A stretch of 6,993 nt of DNA, taken from an uncultured Burkholderiales bacterium. Lineage in GTDB: Bacteria > Pseudomonadota > Gammaproteobacteria > Burkholderiales > Burkholderiaceae_C. Positions 1-6,742 of this stretch are shown one piece after another (position 1 is the first letter of the stretch; every line of letters starts with the position of its first letter). The notes under the pieces are model-generated. The model was given only the letters and a program-made list of their open reading frames with translations, searched no databases and was not told the DNA's origin. The position numbers and the translations under genes were made by a program. The stretch lies in NCBI GenBank assembly GCA_903871865.1, contig CAIQIL010000201.1, positions 1 through 6,993 on the forward strand, in the 5' to 3' direction.

Positions 1-2
1 AG

Positions 3-641
3 GCACTCCGGCTTGAGCCGCCTGACCTCATTATATTAGACGTCAGCATGCCGGGAATGACAGGGTTTTCCGTCCTGAAGAAGCTTTCGGGGCCTGACGG
101 CAAACCCCGCTACCCGATTCTGGTATTCACCGCGCGGTCGAATATGGATCAGTTCTTCCAGACGACCGGCGTTGAGGGCTTTCTTTCAAAGGGCGGTGAT
201 CCCTCCCAACTCCTTGCTGAGGTTAAGCGCATTCTCCTGAAGACCCGACAGGCAGGGAAACTGGACCCCGCTTCCGGCGCTCGACAGCACCGCGAGGTCA
301 TGATCCTGGAGGACGAACCACTCCTCAATACCCGCCTGAAGACGTCCTTCAACATCGCCGGCTACCATGCTGTGATGCTGTCCAACGGCCACGGCCTCGC
401 AGAAGCCCTTCAACTCCACAACCCCGCAATCATCCTGCTGAAGTCGGTGCTTGCCGGGACCACGGGGACCAGCATCGCCGAAAGCCTCGCGGATTATACC
501 TCGGCCCGCGGCATCCCCATCATTCTGTATGACGGTAGCGGCATCCACCGACCCGAGGAAACCTTTGTGAATATCGACAAGTTTGTTCCGTCCAATACGC
601 CGGCAGATCTCATCAAGGCTGTGACGGCTCTGCTTGGCTGA
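3..641 (+). CDS. Response regulator, receiver plus degenerate receiver (5' partial)
   Basis: The gene enters from the left edge; the first complete codon is at 3, and the ATG at 48 is internal because the receiver core starts before it. Numbering from base 3, the first receiver shows the phospho-acceptor Asp13 in the hydrophobic beta-3 strand, followed by MPGMTG, then Thr43 (VFTAR) and Lys63 (FLSK). The Asp-Thr spacing of 30 matches CheY, so this domain should be phosphorylatable. A short linker (about 80-97) leads to a second receiver-like domain (about 98-210) starting MILEDEP. There the position expected to hold the acceptor Asp is Lys147 (ILLKSVLAG) and the usual Thr and Lys positions are not conserved, so it is probably a pseudo-receiver. 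No DNA-binding or enzymatic output domain follows, so this may be a signalling adaptor. The TGA at 639-641 lies in sequence that also reads as a methionine synthase fragment, so the true C-terminus may be lost. Lower GC than the rest of the window suggests a different source. Confidence 0.8.
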   Translation, partial: ALRLEPPDLIILDVSMPGMTGFSVLKKLSGPDGKPRYPILVFTARSNMDQFFQTTGVEGFLSKGGDPSQLLAEVKRILLKTRQAGKLDPASGARQHREVMILEDEPLLNTRLKTSFNIAGYHAVMLSNGHGLAEALQLHNPAIILLKSVLAGTTGTSIAESLADYTSARGIPIILYDGSGIHRPEETFVNIDKFVPSNTPADLIKAVTALLG

Positions 642-813
642 TTACGCCTCGCCCCTGTCCGAGGGGCCGCGCGACTCCATGGGAATGTTCGTCGTCACCG
701 TCGGACACGGAATCCGTGAGTTGGCCGAGACGCTCAAGAACCGCGGCGATTACTTGAAGTCGCACATCGTTCAAGCGCTCGCGCTTGAGTCGGCCGAGGC
801 CTATGCCGAGTGG
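631..813 (+). pseudogene. metH: Fragment of cobalamin-dependent methionine synthase (MetH) activation domain
   Basis: Read in the frame of base 634, this stretch gives CLADYASP, then MGMFVVTVGHGIRELAE, then a segment containing GDYLKSHIVQALALESAEAY. That resembles the C-terminal S-adenosylmethionine-binding reactivation domain of MetH, where LADFVAP is followed by a G-x-F-x-V-T strand and a helix ending AEAFAEW(LH). About 60 residues are present. The upstream folate, homocysteine and cobalamin domains are absent, as are the later activation-domain motifs. The frame is closed on the left by TGA at 622-624. On the right it passes without a stop into the beta-barrel protein at about 800-825. It is a non-functional piece flanked by two joints, either an assembly chimera or a rearrangement remnant. 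The assignment is from memory of the family and was not tested by a search. Confidence 0.6.
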
Positions 814-2094
814 CAGGCCCGCCGCAAGCTGCGCGTGCAGCCCAAGCCGGTGCTGGACTTCGTGCGCTTCGCCGGCACCGACATCACCCACCCTGAGACG
901 CGCCCGGACCTGCTGGCCAGCCAGCCCGGCCAGACCTTCAGCGTGGCCAAGGCCGAGCGCGACCTGACCATGCTGGCCGCCTCGGGCGACTACCTGCGCA
1001 CCGACTACCGCCTGGTCCGCATGGTCAACGGCGAGCAGGGCCTGGTGTTCGACCTGGAAGACAAGCCCTGGGGCCCGAACTACCTGCAGATGGGCCTGGA
1101 CTTCAGCGCCGACAACCGCGGCCGCAGCGCCTTCAACCTCAAGCTGGCGCACAACCGCCACTGGCTGGACGCCTCGGGCGCCGAGTGGCGCAACTTCGTG
1201 CGCCTGGGCACCTCGCCAGCGGTGGTCTCCGAGCTGTACCGGCCCATGAACTTCCGCCTGCCCGATGGCCTGGAGGGCTTCGTGTCCGCCTCGGGCGCGG
1301 TCCAACGCCGCACGCTGGACTACCACCTCGTGCCCGAAGCCAAGGCCGATGCCGAAGTGGACCGCCACACCGTGGCCTTCCATGGCGATGTGGGCGTGAA
1401 CTGGCGCGAGCTGGGCGAGATCCGCCTGGGCCTGCAAGACGAACTCTGGCGCGACGACCCCACCCTGGTCAGCAGCAGCTACAGCCTGGCGCGCGCCGCA
1501 CAGGGCCTCGACGGCGGCCTGCGCAGCGAGCGCTGGCACGAGCGCGGCTGGCGCCTGCGGGCGGTGTTCGACCAGCTCGACCACGCCTTCTTCCCGACCA
1601 AGGGCTGGCGTCTGGAAAGCCAGTGGATGCAGGGGCGGCGCCTGAGCCGCGATGATTTCGCCGATGGCCCCATCCGCCGTTTCAACCTGCAGGCCCAGGC
1701 CGTGCGCTCGTGGGGTGTGCACACCTTCAGCGCCTTCACGCGGCTGGACCTGTCCGATGGCGTGGCCTCGCAGATCCCGCGCTACGGCCTGGGTGGCTTC
1801 CAGCAGCTGTCAGGCTTTGCGCCTTTCCAGGTCAGCGGCCAGCAAGTGGCCTTGCTGCGCCTGCGCTACCAAGTGCGCCTGGCGCCGGCGCCACTGACCC
1901 GTGGCACTTTCTTCGGCGTGAGCTGGGAGGGTGGCCAGGCCTGGGAGCAGCGCCAGGATTTCGCCAGCGCGCGCAAACGCACCGGCACCAGCCTCTACCT
2001 GGGCGCAGACACAGCGGTGGGCCCGGTGTACGGGGCCATCGTGCACAGCCCCGGCGTGGGCGCCACCTTCATGGTGTTCGTCGGGCGGCCTTGA
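634..2094 (+). CDS. Patatin-like phospholipase C-terminal half: POTRA plus Omp85-type barrel, 5'-truncated and fused to MetH fragment
   Basis: From about residue 62 (near base 817) the frame matches the C-terminal half of PlpD/NTE-type patatin phospholipases of Proteobacteria. These are secreted through their own POTRA domain and 16-strand Omp85-family barrel in the outer membrane. A single POTRA-like module covers about residues 72-130 (VLDFVRFAG, QPGQTFSVAKAERDL, SGDYLRTDYRL). The barrel starts at KPWGPNYLQMGLDF and carries FFPTKGW and the L6-type segment LGGFQQLSGF typical of this group. The protein ends TFMVFVGRP, without a terminal aromatic residue. The N-terminal patatin domain (GxSxG serine and DGG aspartate motifs) and the signal peptide are missing. 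The first 60 residues are instead the MetH-like fragment. TTG 634 and ATG 679 lie in that fragment and have no convincing ribosome-binding site, so neither is a credible native start. The intact gene would be expected to be around 700 residues or more. It converges on cheB with 26 bases between stops. Confidence 0.75.
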   Translation: MADYASPLSEGPRDSMGMFVVTVGHGIRELAETLKNRGDYLKSHIVQALALESAEAYAEWQARRKLRVQPKPVLDFVRFAGTDITHPETRPDLLASQPGQTFSVAKAERDLTMLAASGDYLRTDYRLVRMVNGEQGLVFDLEDKPWGPNYLQMGLDFSADNRGRSAFNLKLAHNRHWLDASGAEWRNFVRLGTSPAVVSELYRPMNFRLPDGLEGFVSASGAVQRRTLDYHLVPEAKADAEVDRHTVAFHGDVGVNWRELGEIRLGLQDELWRDDPTLVSSSYSLARAAQGLDGGLRSERWHERGWRLRAVFDQLDHAFFPTKGWRLESQWMQGRRLSRDDFADGPIRRFNLQAQAVRSWGVHTFSAFTRLDLSDGVASQIPRYGLGGFQQLSGFAPFQVSGQQVALLRLRYQVRLAPAPLTRGTFFGVSWEGGQAWEQRQDFASARKRTGTSLYLGADTAVGPVYGAIVHSPGVGATFMVFVGRP

Positions 2095-2120
2095 GCCGCG
2101 CGGAACCCGTCAGAGACCCC

Positions 2121-3266
2121 TCAGACCCGGCTGAGCGCCTGGCCCACCGTGGCGCGCAGGTGGTCGAGCACATGCTGCGCGATCTGCGTGAGCGGCAACA
2201 CCTCTTGCACGGCACCTGCGGCAATCGCCTCGCGCGGCATGCCGAAGACCACGCAGGTGGCCTCGTTCTGGGCCACGCAGTAGGCACCGGCGTCCTTCAT
2301 CTCGCGCATGGCCTTGGCGCCATCCGCGCCCATGCCCGTCAGCATGATGCCGATGGCGTTGGGGCCCACCACGCGCGCGGCCGACTTGAACAGCACCTCC
2401 ACGCTGGGCTTGTGGCGGTTGACCGGGTCACCGTCCTGCACACGGGCGATGTAGTTGGCGCCCGAGCGCTCCACGCTCAGGTGCAAGCCACCGGGCGCGA
2501 TGTAGGCGTGGCCGGGCAGGATGCGCTCACCGTCGGTGGCCTCCTTGACGCTGATCTTGCACAGGCTGTCCAGGCGCGCCGCGTAATTGCGCGTGAAGCC
2601 CGGCGGCATGTGCTGGGTGATGACCACGCCGGGCGAATCCGCGGGCAGCGAGGCCAGCACTTCCGTCGTGGCTTCGGTGCCGCCCGGGGAGGCCCCGATG
2701 AAGATGAGTTTTTCGGTGGGCAGCCGACCCAGGCCCGGCGACGTGGTCGCGGGTTTGGTCGGTGCCGGGGCTGCCGTGGCGCCGCTGCTGCGCACCGAGG
2801 TGGAAGGCGCGCCTGCAGCACCGGCGGGCACAGGCGCAGCCGCGGGCAGGTGCAGCCGGTTGATGCGGGCCTTGGCCGCGATGCGCACCTTGTCGGTGAT
2901 GTCATCGGCCAACTGGCGCAGGCCATCGGCCACACCGATCTTGGGCTTGGCCACGAAGTCCACCGCGCCCAGCTCCAGGGCCTTGAGCGTGACCTCGGCG
3001 CCGCGCTCCGTCAGCGTGGACACCATCACCACCGGCATCGGGCGCAGGCGCATCAGCTTGGACAGGAAATCGATGCCGTCCATGCGAGGCATTTCCACGT
3101 CCAGCGTGATGACGTCGGGGTTGAGGTTGCGGATCATCTCGCGCGCCACGAAGGGGTCGGCGGCCGCACCGATGCACGTCATGTCGGGCTGGCGGTTGAT
3201 GATCTCGGTGAGCATGCTGCGCACCAGGGCGGAATCGTCCACCACCACCACTGTGATTTTGCTCAT
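2121..3266 (-). CDS. cheB: Chemotaxis protein-glutamate methylesterase/glutamine deamidase CheB
   Basis: CheB removes methyl groups from chemoreceptor glutamates and can deamidate receptor glutamines, resetting receptors during adaptation. CheA phosphorylates its receiver to activate it. The 381-residue length is normal. The N-terminal receiver (1-125) has Asp10/Asp11, phospho-acceptor Asp56 ([12 protein letters not shown]), Ser83 and Lys107 (FVAKP). A linker rich in Ala, Pro, Ser and Thr spans about 138-182. The esterase domain (186-375) carries the catalytic triad: Ser193 in [10 protein letters not shown], His219 in TQHMPPGF and Asp315 in [10 protein letters not shown]. The residue after the catalytic serine is Pro, where enteric CheB has Thr. 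The ATG at 3266 is preceded by GGAG at 8 bases spacing (3275-3278). It is the last gene of cheR-cheD-cheB, 15 bases after cheD. No clear rho-independent terminator follows. The identification is firm. Confidence 0.97.
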   Translation of the reverse strand: MSKITVVVVDDSALVRSMLTEIINRQPDMTCIGAAADPFVAREMIRNLNPDVITLDVEMPRMDGIDFLSKLMRLRPMPVVMVSTLTERGAEVTLKALELGAVDFVAKPKIGVADGLRQLADDITDKVRIAAKARINRLHLPAAAPVPAGAAGAPSTSVRSSGATAAPAPTKPATTSPGLGRLPTEKLIFIGASPGGTEATTEVLASLPADSPGVVITQHMPPGFTRNYAARLDSLCKISVKEATDGERILPGHAYIAPGGLHLSVERSGANYIARVQDGDPVNRHKPSVEVLFKSAARVVGPNAIGIMLTGMGADGAKAMREMKDAGAYCVAQNEATCVVFGMPREAIAAGAVQEVLPLTQIAQHVLDHLRATVGQALSRV

Positions 3267-3281
3267 GTCCTTGTCTCCGAG

Positions 3282-3989
3282 TCAGAACAGGTCGATCGAG
3301 CCACCGCTGGACGCCACCGGCACCACCTTCTGGGCGGCCGCGCGGTCCTGCTGCACGATCGCATCCGGGTTGCTGGGGGCCAGGCGCTTGACCATGGCTT
3401 TGCCGCTGAAGGGCAGGAAGCAGACCTTGCGTGGGTAAATGTCGAGCACATCCTTGGAGACCACAGGAATGCGCTCGGTCTTGAGGTAGTCCATCACGAA
3501 GGTGGTGTTGCGCTCGCCGACGTTGATGGTGCTCATGCCGCTGATGACGGCGCCGCCACCGAAGACCTTGGCTTCCATGGTCATGCGCGAGGCGCCCATC
3601 TTCATCATCTCGTTGATGAGCAACTCCATCGCGTAGGAACCGTAGCGGCCCGAATCGCTGGCACCACCGCCGTTGTCGGGCAGCATGAAGTGGTTCATGC
3701 CACCGACCTTGGCCTGGCGGTCCCACAGGCACACCGCGATGCACGAGCCCAGCGTGGTCATGATCAGCAGGTCTTCGTCGTAGCAGAAGTACTCGCCGGG
3801 CAGGATCTTGACCGCCTCGGACTTGAAGTGCGCGTCGTAGAAGAAGAAAGAGGCTTCACCCGGTTTGGCCACGCGGGCCTTCAGGCGCACCAGCCGGTCG
3901 GTGCGGTTGAGCTGCAGGCCCATGGCCGGCGGTGCTGCGGGAGGGTGCATGCCTGCGCGGGGGGCGCCCAGCGGTGTGCTGCTGATCAT
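3282..3989 (-). CDS. cheD: Chemoreceptor glutamine deamidase CheD
   Basis: CheD converts specific receptor glutamines to glutamates, creating methylation sites and tuning receptor signalling; in some bacteria it is controlled by CheC. The papain-like catalytic core is visible: Cys83 in TTLGSCIAVCLWD and His100 in GGMNHFMLP, 17 residues apart as in Thermotoga CheD, with Thr78/Thr79 available as third residue. Further family blocks are GRYGSYAMELLINEMMKMGA and KVFGGGAVI, followed by SKDVLDIYPRKVCF near the C-terminus. At 235 residues it has a proline/alanine-rich N-terminal extension (about 1-24) and a C-terminal tail ending SIDLF beyond the conserved fold. The ATG at 3989 is favoured over Met14 and Met23 because AAGGA sits 7 bases upstream. 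It starts 26 bases after cheR and ends 15 bases before cheB, so co-transcription is expected. No cheC is in the window. Confidence 0.96.
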   Translation of the reverse strand: MISSTPLGAPRAGMHPPAAPPAMGLQLNRTDRLVRLKARVAKPGEASFFFYDAHFKSEAVKILPGEYFCYDEDLLIMTTLGSCIAVCLWDRQAKVGGMNHFMLPDNGGGASDSGRYGSYAMELLINEMMKMGASRMTMEAKVFGGGAVISGMSTINVGERNTTFVMDYLKTERIPVVSKDVLDIYPRKVCFLPFSGKAMVKRLAPSNPDAIVQQDRAAAQKVVPVASSGGSIDLF

Positions 3990-3996
3990 CTGGTGG

Positions 3997-4001
3997 TCCT
4001 T
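3997..4001 (-). promoter_or_regulatory. Ribosome-binding site of cheD
   Basis: On the minus strand this reads AAGGA, with 7 bases to the cheD ATG. It lies in the 26-base gap between cheR and cheD and decides the choice of the upstream ATG, retaining the proline-rich N-terminal extension. Confidence 0.6.
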
Positions 4002-4015
4002 GCTGGCTGGCTGGG

Positions 4016-4864
4016 TCAGACCCGGTCATAGACCGTCTTGCCCTGCAAGAGGAAGAGGTCGCGCGACTCGGTGAAATTCTCGGAATGGCCCACGAACAGC
4101 TTACCGCCGGGCTTCATCACGCCATGGATGCGCTCCAGCACCTTGCGTTGCGTAGGGGCATCGAAATAGATCATCACGTTGCGGCAGAACACGATGTCGA
4201 AGGCCTCGCCGAGCTGCCAACTGGTCTGCATCAGGTTGAAGGGCTTGAACTCGACGAAGCGCGCCAGCTCCGGCTTGACGCGGATGCTGCCCTCGTTGGC
4301 GCCCTTGCCCTTGAGGAAGTAGCTGCGCAGGCGCTGCGGCGACAGGCCACGCGCGTTGGCGTCATAGACACCGCGCGAGGCGGTGGTCAGCACATTGGTG
4401 TCGATGTCGCTGCACAGGATCTTGACCGGGGCGTGCAGACCGAGGTTCTCGGCCACGGTGATGGCCAGCGAGTAGGGCTCCTCGCCCGTCGAGGCGGCGC
4501 AGCACCAGATGCGCGTGGGCTTGCTGCCGCGCGCCTTGAGCCACTCGGCCAGGGTGTGGAAGTGGTGCTCTTCGCGGAAGAAGGAGGTCAGGTTGGTCGT
4601 CAGGCAATTGACGAACTCCTGCCACTCCTGCTGGTTCTGGTGGGCGCCACTGTTTTCCAGCCACTGCAGGTAGCTTTCGAAAGACTGGTGCCCCGTGTCG
4701 CGCAGGCGGCGCGACAGGCGGCTGTACACCATGGCCTGCTTGCCTTCGTGCAGGCTGATGCCGGCACGCTCATAGATGAGTGTGCGCACCCGAGCGAAGT
4801 CGCGCGCATGGAAGGTGAACTCACGGTCAACCGTGAGGTTCGAAGCGTCGTGGACTGGGTTCAT
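4016..4864 (-). CDS. cheR: Chemotaxis protein-glutamate O-methyltransferase CheR
   Basis: CheR transfers methyl groups from S-adenosylmethionine to glutamate side chains of methyl-accepting chemoreceptors in the cytoplasm, opposing CheB. The 282-residue length is typical. The N-terminal helical domain (about 14-85) includes the basic helix YSRLSRRLRDTG, thought to contact the receptor methylation helices. It is followed by LTTNLTSFFREEHHF (88-102), a hallmark of the family. The SAM-binding Rossmann domain shows WCCAASTGEEPYS (120-132), SDIDT (152-156), CRNVMIYF (227-234) and GGKLFVGHSENF. These motifs are closer to the enteric AASTGEEPYS form than to the GCSTGEEPYS form. No C-terminal TPR or PAS extension is present. 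The ATG at 4864 lacks a strong Shine-Dalgarno sequence, but a FliA-like promoter lies 46 bases upstream. It is first in the cheR-cheD-cheB operon. Confidence 0.97.
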   Translation of the reverse strand: MNPVHDASNLTVDREFTFHARDFARVRTLIYERAGISLHEGKQAMVYSRLSRRLRDTGHQSFESYLQWLENSGAHQNQQEWQEFVNCLTTNLTSFFREEHHFHTLAEWLKARGSKPTRIWCCAASTGEEPYSLAITVAENLGLHAPVKILCSDIDTNVLTTASRGVYDANARGLSPQRLRSYFLKGKGANEGSIRVKPELARFVEFKPFNLMQTSWQLGEAFDIVFCRNVMIYFDAPTQRKVLERIHGVMKPGGKLFVGHSENFTESRDLFLLQGKTVYDRV

Positions 4865-4910
4865 CGGCTCGGGCGTCGTTGGCGGCAGGTGGAGGGACTC
4901 TCGTCATGGG

Positions 4911-4938
4911 ATATCGGAAGGTGGGCGGCAGAGCTTGA
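4911..4938 (-). promoter_or_regulatory. Candidate FliA (sigma-28) promoter of cheR-cheD-cheB
   Basis: On the minus strand, TCAAG (4938-4934) is followed after 15 bases by TCCGATAT (4918-4911). The FliA consensus is TAAA or TCAAG, about 14-15 bases, then GCCGATAA. The -10 part matches six of eight positions, CCGATA. The spacing is one base longer than the E. coli ideal when aligned at TCAA. It lies 46 bases upstream of the cheR ATG, giving a short leader, in the 173-base divergent region (4865-5037). Late flagellar and chemotaxis genes are commonly FliA targets, which raises the prior. This is motif reading only. Confidence 0.4.
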
Positions 4939-5037
4939 GCTGCTGACCCACGCCCTGCAGGTTGCCTGCCCTGACCGCAGCGCCTAGCCTGCAAGATCGG
5001 GTGCATTCCCGGGCTTATTCCACAGTGGCGGTGGCGG

Positions 5038-5931
5038 GTGGCTGTTAGACTTGGAGCGTTGAAGCACACCCTTGTGGAGCCCATCATCGCCTTGATCGAC
5101 TTCGCGTCACAGCCACCCGCCGATCGCCCTGCTGACGGCACCTTGGCCTGCGCGAACACCGACCCCAGTGGTGTGCAGCCCTCCGCTGCCACGCCCCATG
5201 GCTTGCGCCTGGATGCCGCCATGAGCCTGCTGTTGCAAGCGGGCTGGACGGCACCGGACGGCGCGCTGCAGGGCAGCACATCGTGGCTGCAGGCCGTGGT
5301 CGATGGCCTGTGCGAACTCTCCAGCCGGGACGCCCTCACGGGCCTGAACAACCGCCGCCAGTTCGAGTCCGCCATCGCCCGCGAGGTGGACCGCGTGGCC
5401 CGCATCGGCGAGCCCGCCCTGCTGCTGCTGGCCGACATCGACCACTTCAAGAAGGTCAACGACACCCACGGCCATGCCGCCGGTGACGTGGTCATCCGCG
5501 CGGTGGCCGAGTGCCTGCAAGACTGCGTGCGCCCCATGGACCTGGTGGCGCGCGTGGGTGGCGAAGAGTTCGCCATCATCCTGCCCAATTGCCCGCCGGC
5601 TTTCGGCCAGGCCGTCTCCGAGCGCATCCGCCAGAAGGTGGCCGCCAAGACGGCCGTCATCGTTGGCGGACAGCCCCTGAGTGTGACGGTGAGCATCGGC
5701 GGGGCGTTCGCGCCCCCCTGGGTGCGTTCTTCGGCGGCCTTGTGGTCCGAGCGCGCCGACCAGCAACTCTACCGCGCCAAATCCGAAGGCCGCAACCGCA
5801 CCTGCCTCGACATGCCGCCGCTGACGGTGGTGAGCGCCGAGGAAAAAGGCTTGTTGTTCGCAGGACTCACGCAATCTGACCTCACTGAACCCTCAGGTAG
5901 TGGGGACCCCATGCCGAAAACAACGGAATGA
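5038..5931 (+). CDS. Diguanylate cyclase (GGDEF domain)
   Basis: The GGDEF domain condenses two GTP to cyclic di-GMP. It spans about 97-258 (numbering from GTG 5038), with RDALTGLNNRR at its start, ADIDHFKKVNDTHGHAAGD (132-150) carrying metal and guanine contacts, and the active loop RVGGEEF (Gly174-Phe178). Arg165-x-x-Asp168 lies five residues before the loop, the canonical inhibitory I-site, so product feedback is expected. The N-terminal ~90 residues have no recognised sensor, receiver or membrane segment. The ~40-residue tail after the domain is also unassigned. The start is uncertain. GTG 5038 has only a weak upstream G-rich stretch. Other candidates are TTG 5059, GTG 5074 and TTG 5092, and ATG 5221 would still keep the whole GGDEF domain. 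The gene is divergent from cheR and its stop overlaps the next gene, suggesting joint control with it. Catalytic family is firm; biological input is unknown. Confidence 0.9.
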   Translation: MAVRLGALKHTLVEPIIALIDFASQPPADRPADGTLACANTDPSGVQPSAATPHGLRLDAAMSLLLQAGWTAPDGALQGSTSWLQAVVDGLCELSSRDALTGLNNRRQFESAIAREVDRVARIGEPALLLLADIDHFKKVNDTHGHAAGDVVIRAVAECLQDCVRPMDLVARVGGEEFAIILPNCPPAFGQAVSERIRQKVAAKTAVIVGGQPLSVTVSIGGAFAPPWVRSSAALWSERADQQLYRAKSEGRNRTCLDMPPLTVVSAEEKGLLFAGLTQSDLTEPSGSGDPMPKTTE

Positions 5932-6740
5932 TGGAGTCCATGACCGCCCCCGCCCCCCAAGCCCCGACCACGACGCCCAGACTCGCCCGCACGGTGGCCA
6001 TCACCAGCGGCAAAGGTGGCGTGGGCAAGACCTTCTTCAGCGCCAACCTGGCTGCGGCATTGACGCGCCAGGGCATGAAGGTGCTGGTGCTGGACGCCGA
6101 CCTCGGTCTGGCCAACCTGGACGTGGTGCTCAACCTCTACCCCAAGATCACGCTGCACGATGTGTTCACGGGCAAGGCCGAGCTGGAAGAGGCCATCCTG
6201 CCCGCACCGGGTGGTTTCTCCGTGCTGCTGGCCGGCTCCGGCCTGGTGGAGTACTCCCGCCTGACGCCCGAGGTGCGTGACCAGCTCAGCACCATCTTTG
6301 AGGCGGTCAAGCCGCGCTTTGACGTCATCCTCATCGACACGGGTGCGGGCATCTCGGACGTGGTGCTGTACGCGGTGTCGATGGCGCAAGAGGTCATCGT
6401 CGTGGCCACGCCCGAGCCCACCTCCATGACCGATGCCTACGCCACCATCAAGGTGCTGGCCTCGCAGCAATCGCGCGAGCAGCTGCACCTGGTGGTCAAC
6501 CAGGTCACCCGACAGGGCGACGGCCGCGCCATCTGCAATCAGTTGCAGCAAGTGGTCGAGCGCTTTGTGCAAGGTGCCAATGGCAGCTTCCCGAAGCTGT
6601 ATTTCCTGGGCGACATCCCGCTGGACCCGAGCGTGCGCGACGCCGTGCAAAAACGCCAGCTCCTGCTGGAGCTCCACCCCGGCAGCGCCGCTGCGCAGGG
6701 CGTGGTGCAGGTGGCCACGCGCCTCCACGCCCGCGGCTGA
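5928..6740 (+). CDS. flhG: MinD/ParA-family ATPase, FlhG/FleN-like flagellar number regulator
   Basis: FlhG-type ATPases cycle between membrane-bound ATP dimers and cytosolic monomers and limit the number and position of flagella, usually with the GTPase FlhF. The protein has the deviant Walker A motif GKGGVGKT with signature Lys29 and catalytic Lys34, the switch segment LDADLGLANLD (55-65) and Walker B-like ILIDTGAGIS (134-143). TPEPTSMTDAYATIK (161-175) is highly characteristic of FlhG rather than MinD or Soj. The C-terminal part (LGDIPLDPSVRDAVQKR) also fits. The N-terminal ~20 residues are Pro/Thr-rich and lack the DQAxxLR-type helix by which FlhG activates FlhF, and flhF is not adjacent. 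ATG 5928 overlaps the cyclase TGA (ATGA), implying translational coupling; ATGs at 5931 and 5940 are alternatives. The tight packing with a GGDEF gene links it to c-di-GMP signalling. A generic MinD-like role is the alternative. Confidence 0.82.
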   Translation: MMESMTAPAPQAPTTTPRLARTVAITSGKGGVGKTFFSANLAAALTRQGMKVLVLDADLGLANLDVVLNLYPKITLHDVFTGKAELEEAILPAPGGFSVLLAGSGLVEYSRLTPEVRDQLSTIFEAVKPRFDVILIDTGAGISDVVLYAVSMAQEVIVVATPEPTSMTDAYATIKVLASQQSREQLHLVVNQVTRQGDGRAICNQLQQVVERFVQGANGSFPKLYFLGDIPLDPSVRDAVQKRQLLLELHPGSAAAQGVVQVATRLHARG

Positions 6741-6742
6741 CC

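Noticed and set aside
634..636. TTG as the native start of the barrel protein
   Set aside because: The codon is an internal Leu of the MetH-like fragment (CLADY) with no ribosome-binding site; the open frame is a product of the joint.
613..1722. 369-codon minus-strand open frame
   Set aside because: It lies antisense to the barrel gene, with Ala/Val/Gln/Gly-rich repetitive composition and no recognisable domain; a shadow of third-position G/C bias.
2120..2135. Short inverted repeat CTCAG-N6-CTGAG between the convergent stop codons, as a possible terminator
   Set aside because: The stem is only five base pairs, has no T-run on either strand and overlaps the cheB coding end, so it is too weak to call.
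1710..4031. Very long open frame (773 codons) on the plus strand across the barrel 3' end, cheB and cheD
   Set aside because: It is antisense to firmly identified cheB and cheD, has His/Gly/Ala/Arg-rich composition typical of a GC-rich shadow frame, and shows no domain.
5024..5045. Repeated GTGGCGG-like units before the cyclase as iterons or operator repeats
   Set aside because: There are only two or three imperfect copies of a very GC-rich heptamer, which is expected by chance in this composition.
4827..5696. 289-codon minus-strand open frame overlapping the cheR upstream region and the cyclase
   Set aside because: It is antisense to the conserved GGDEF motifs, has no domain, and is Arg/Ser/Thr-rich as shadow frames here are.
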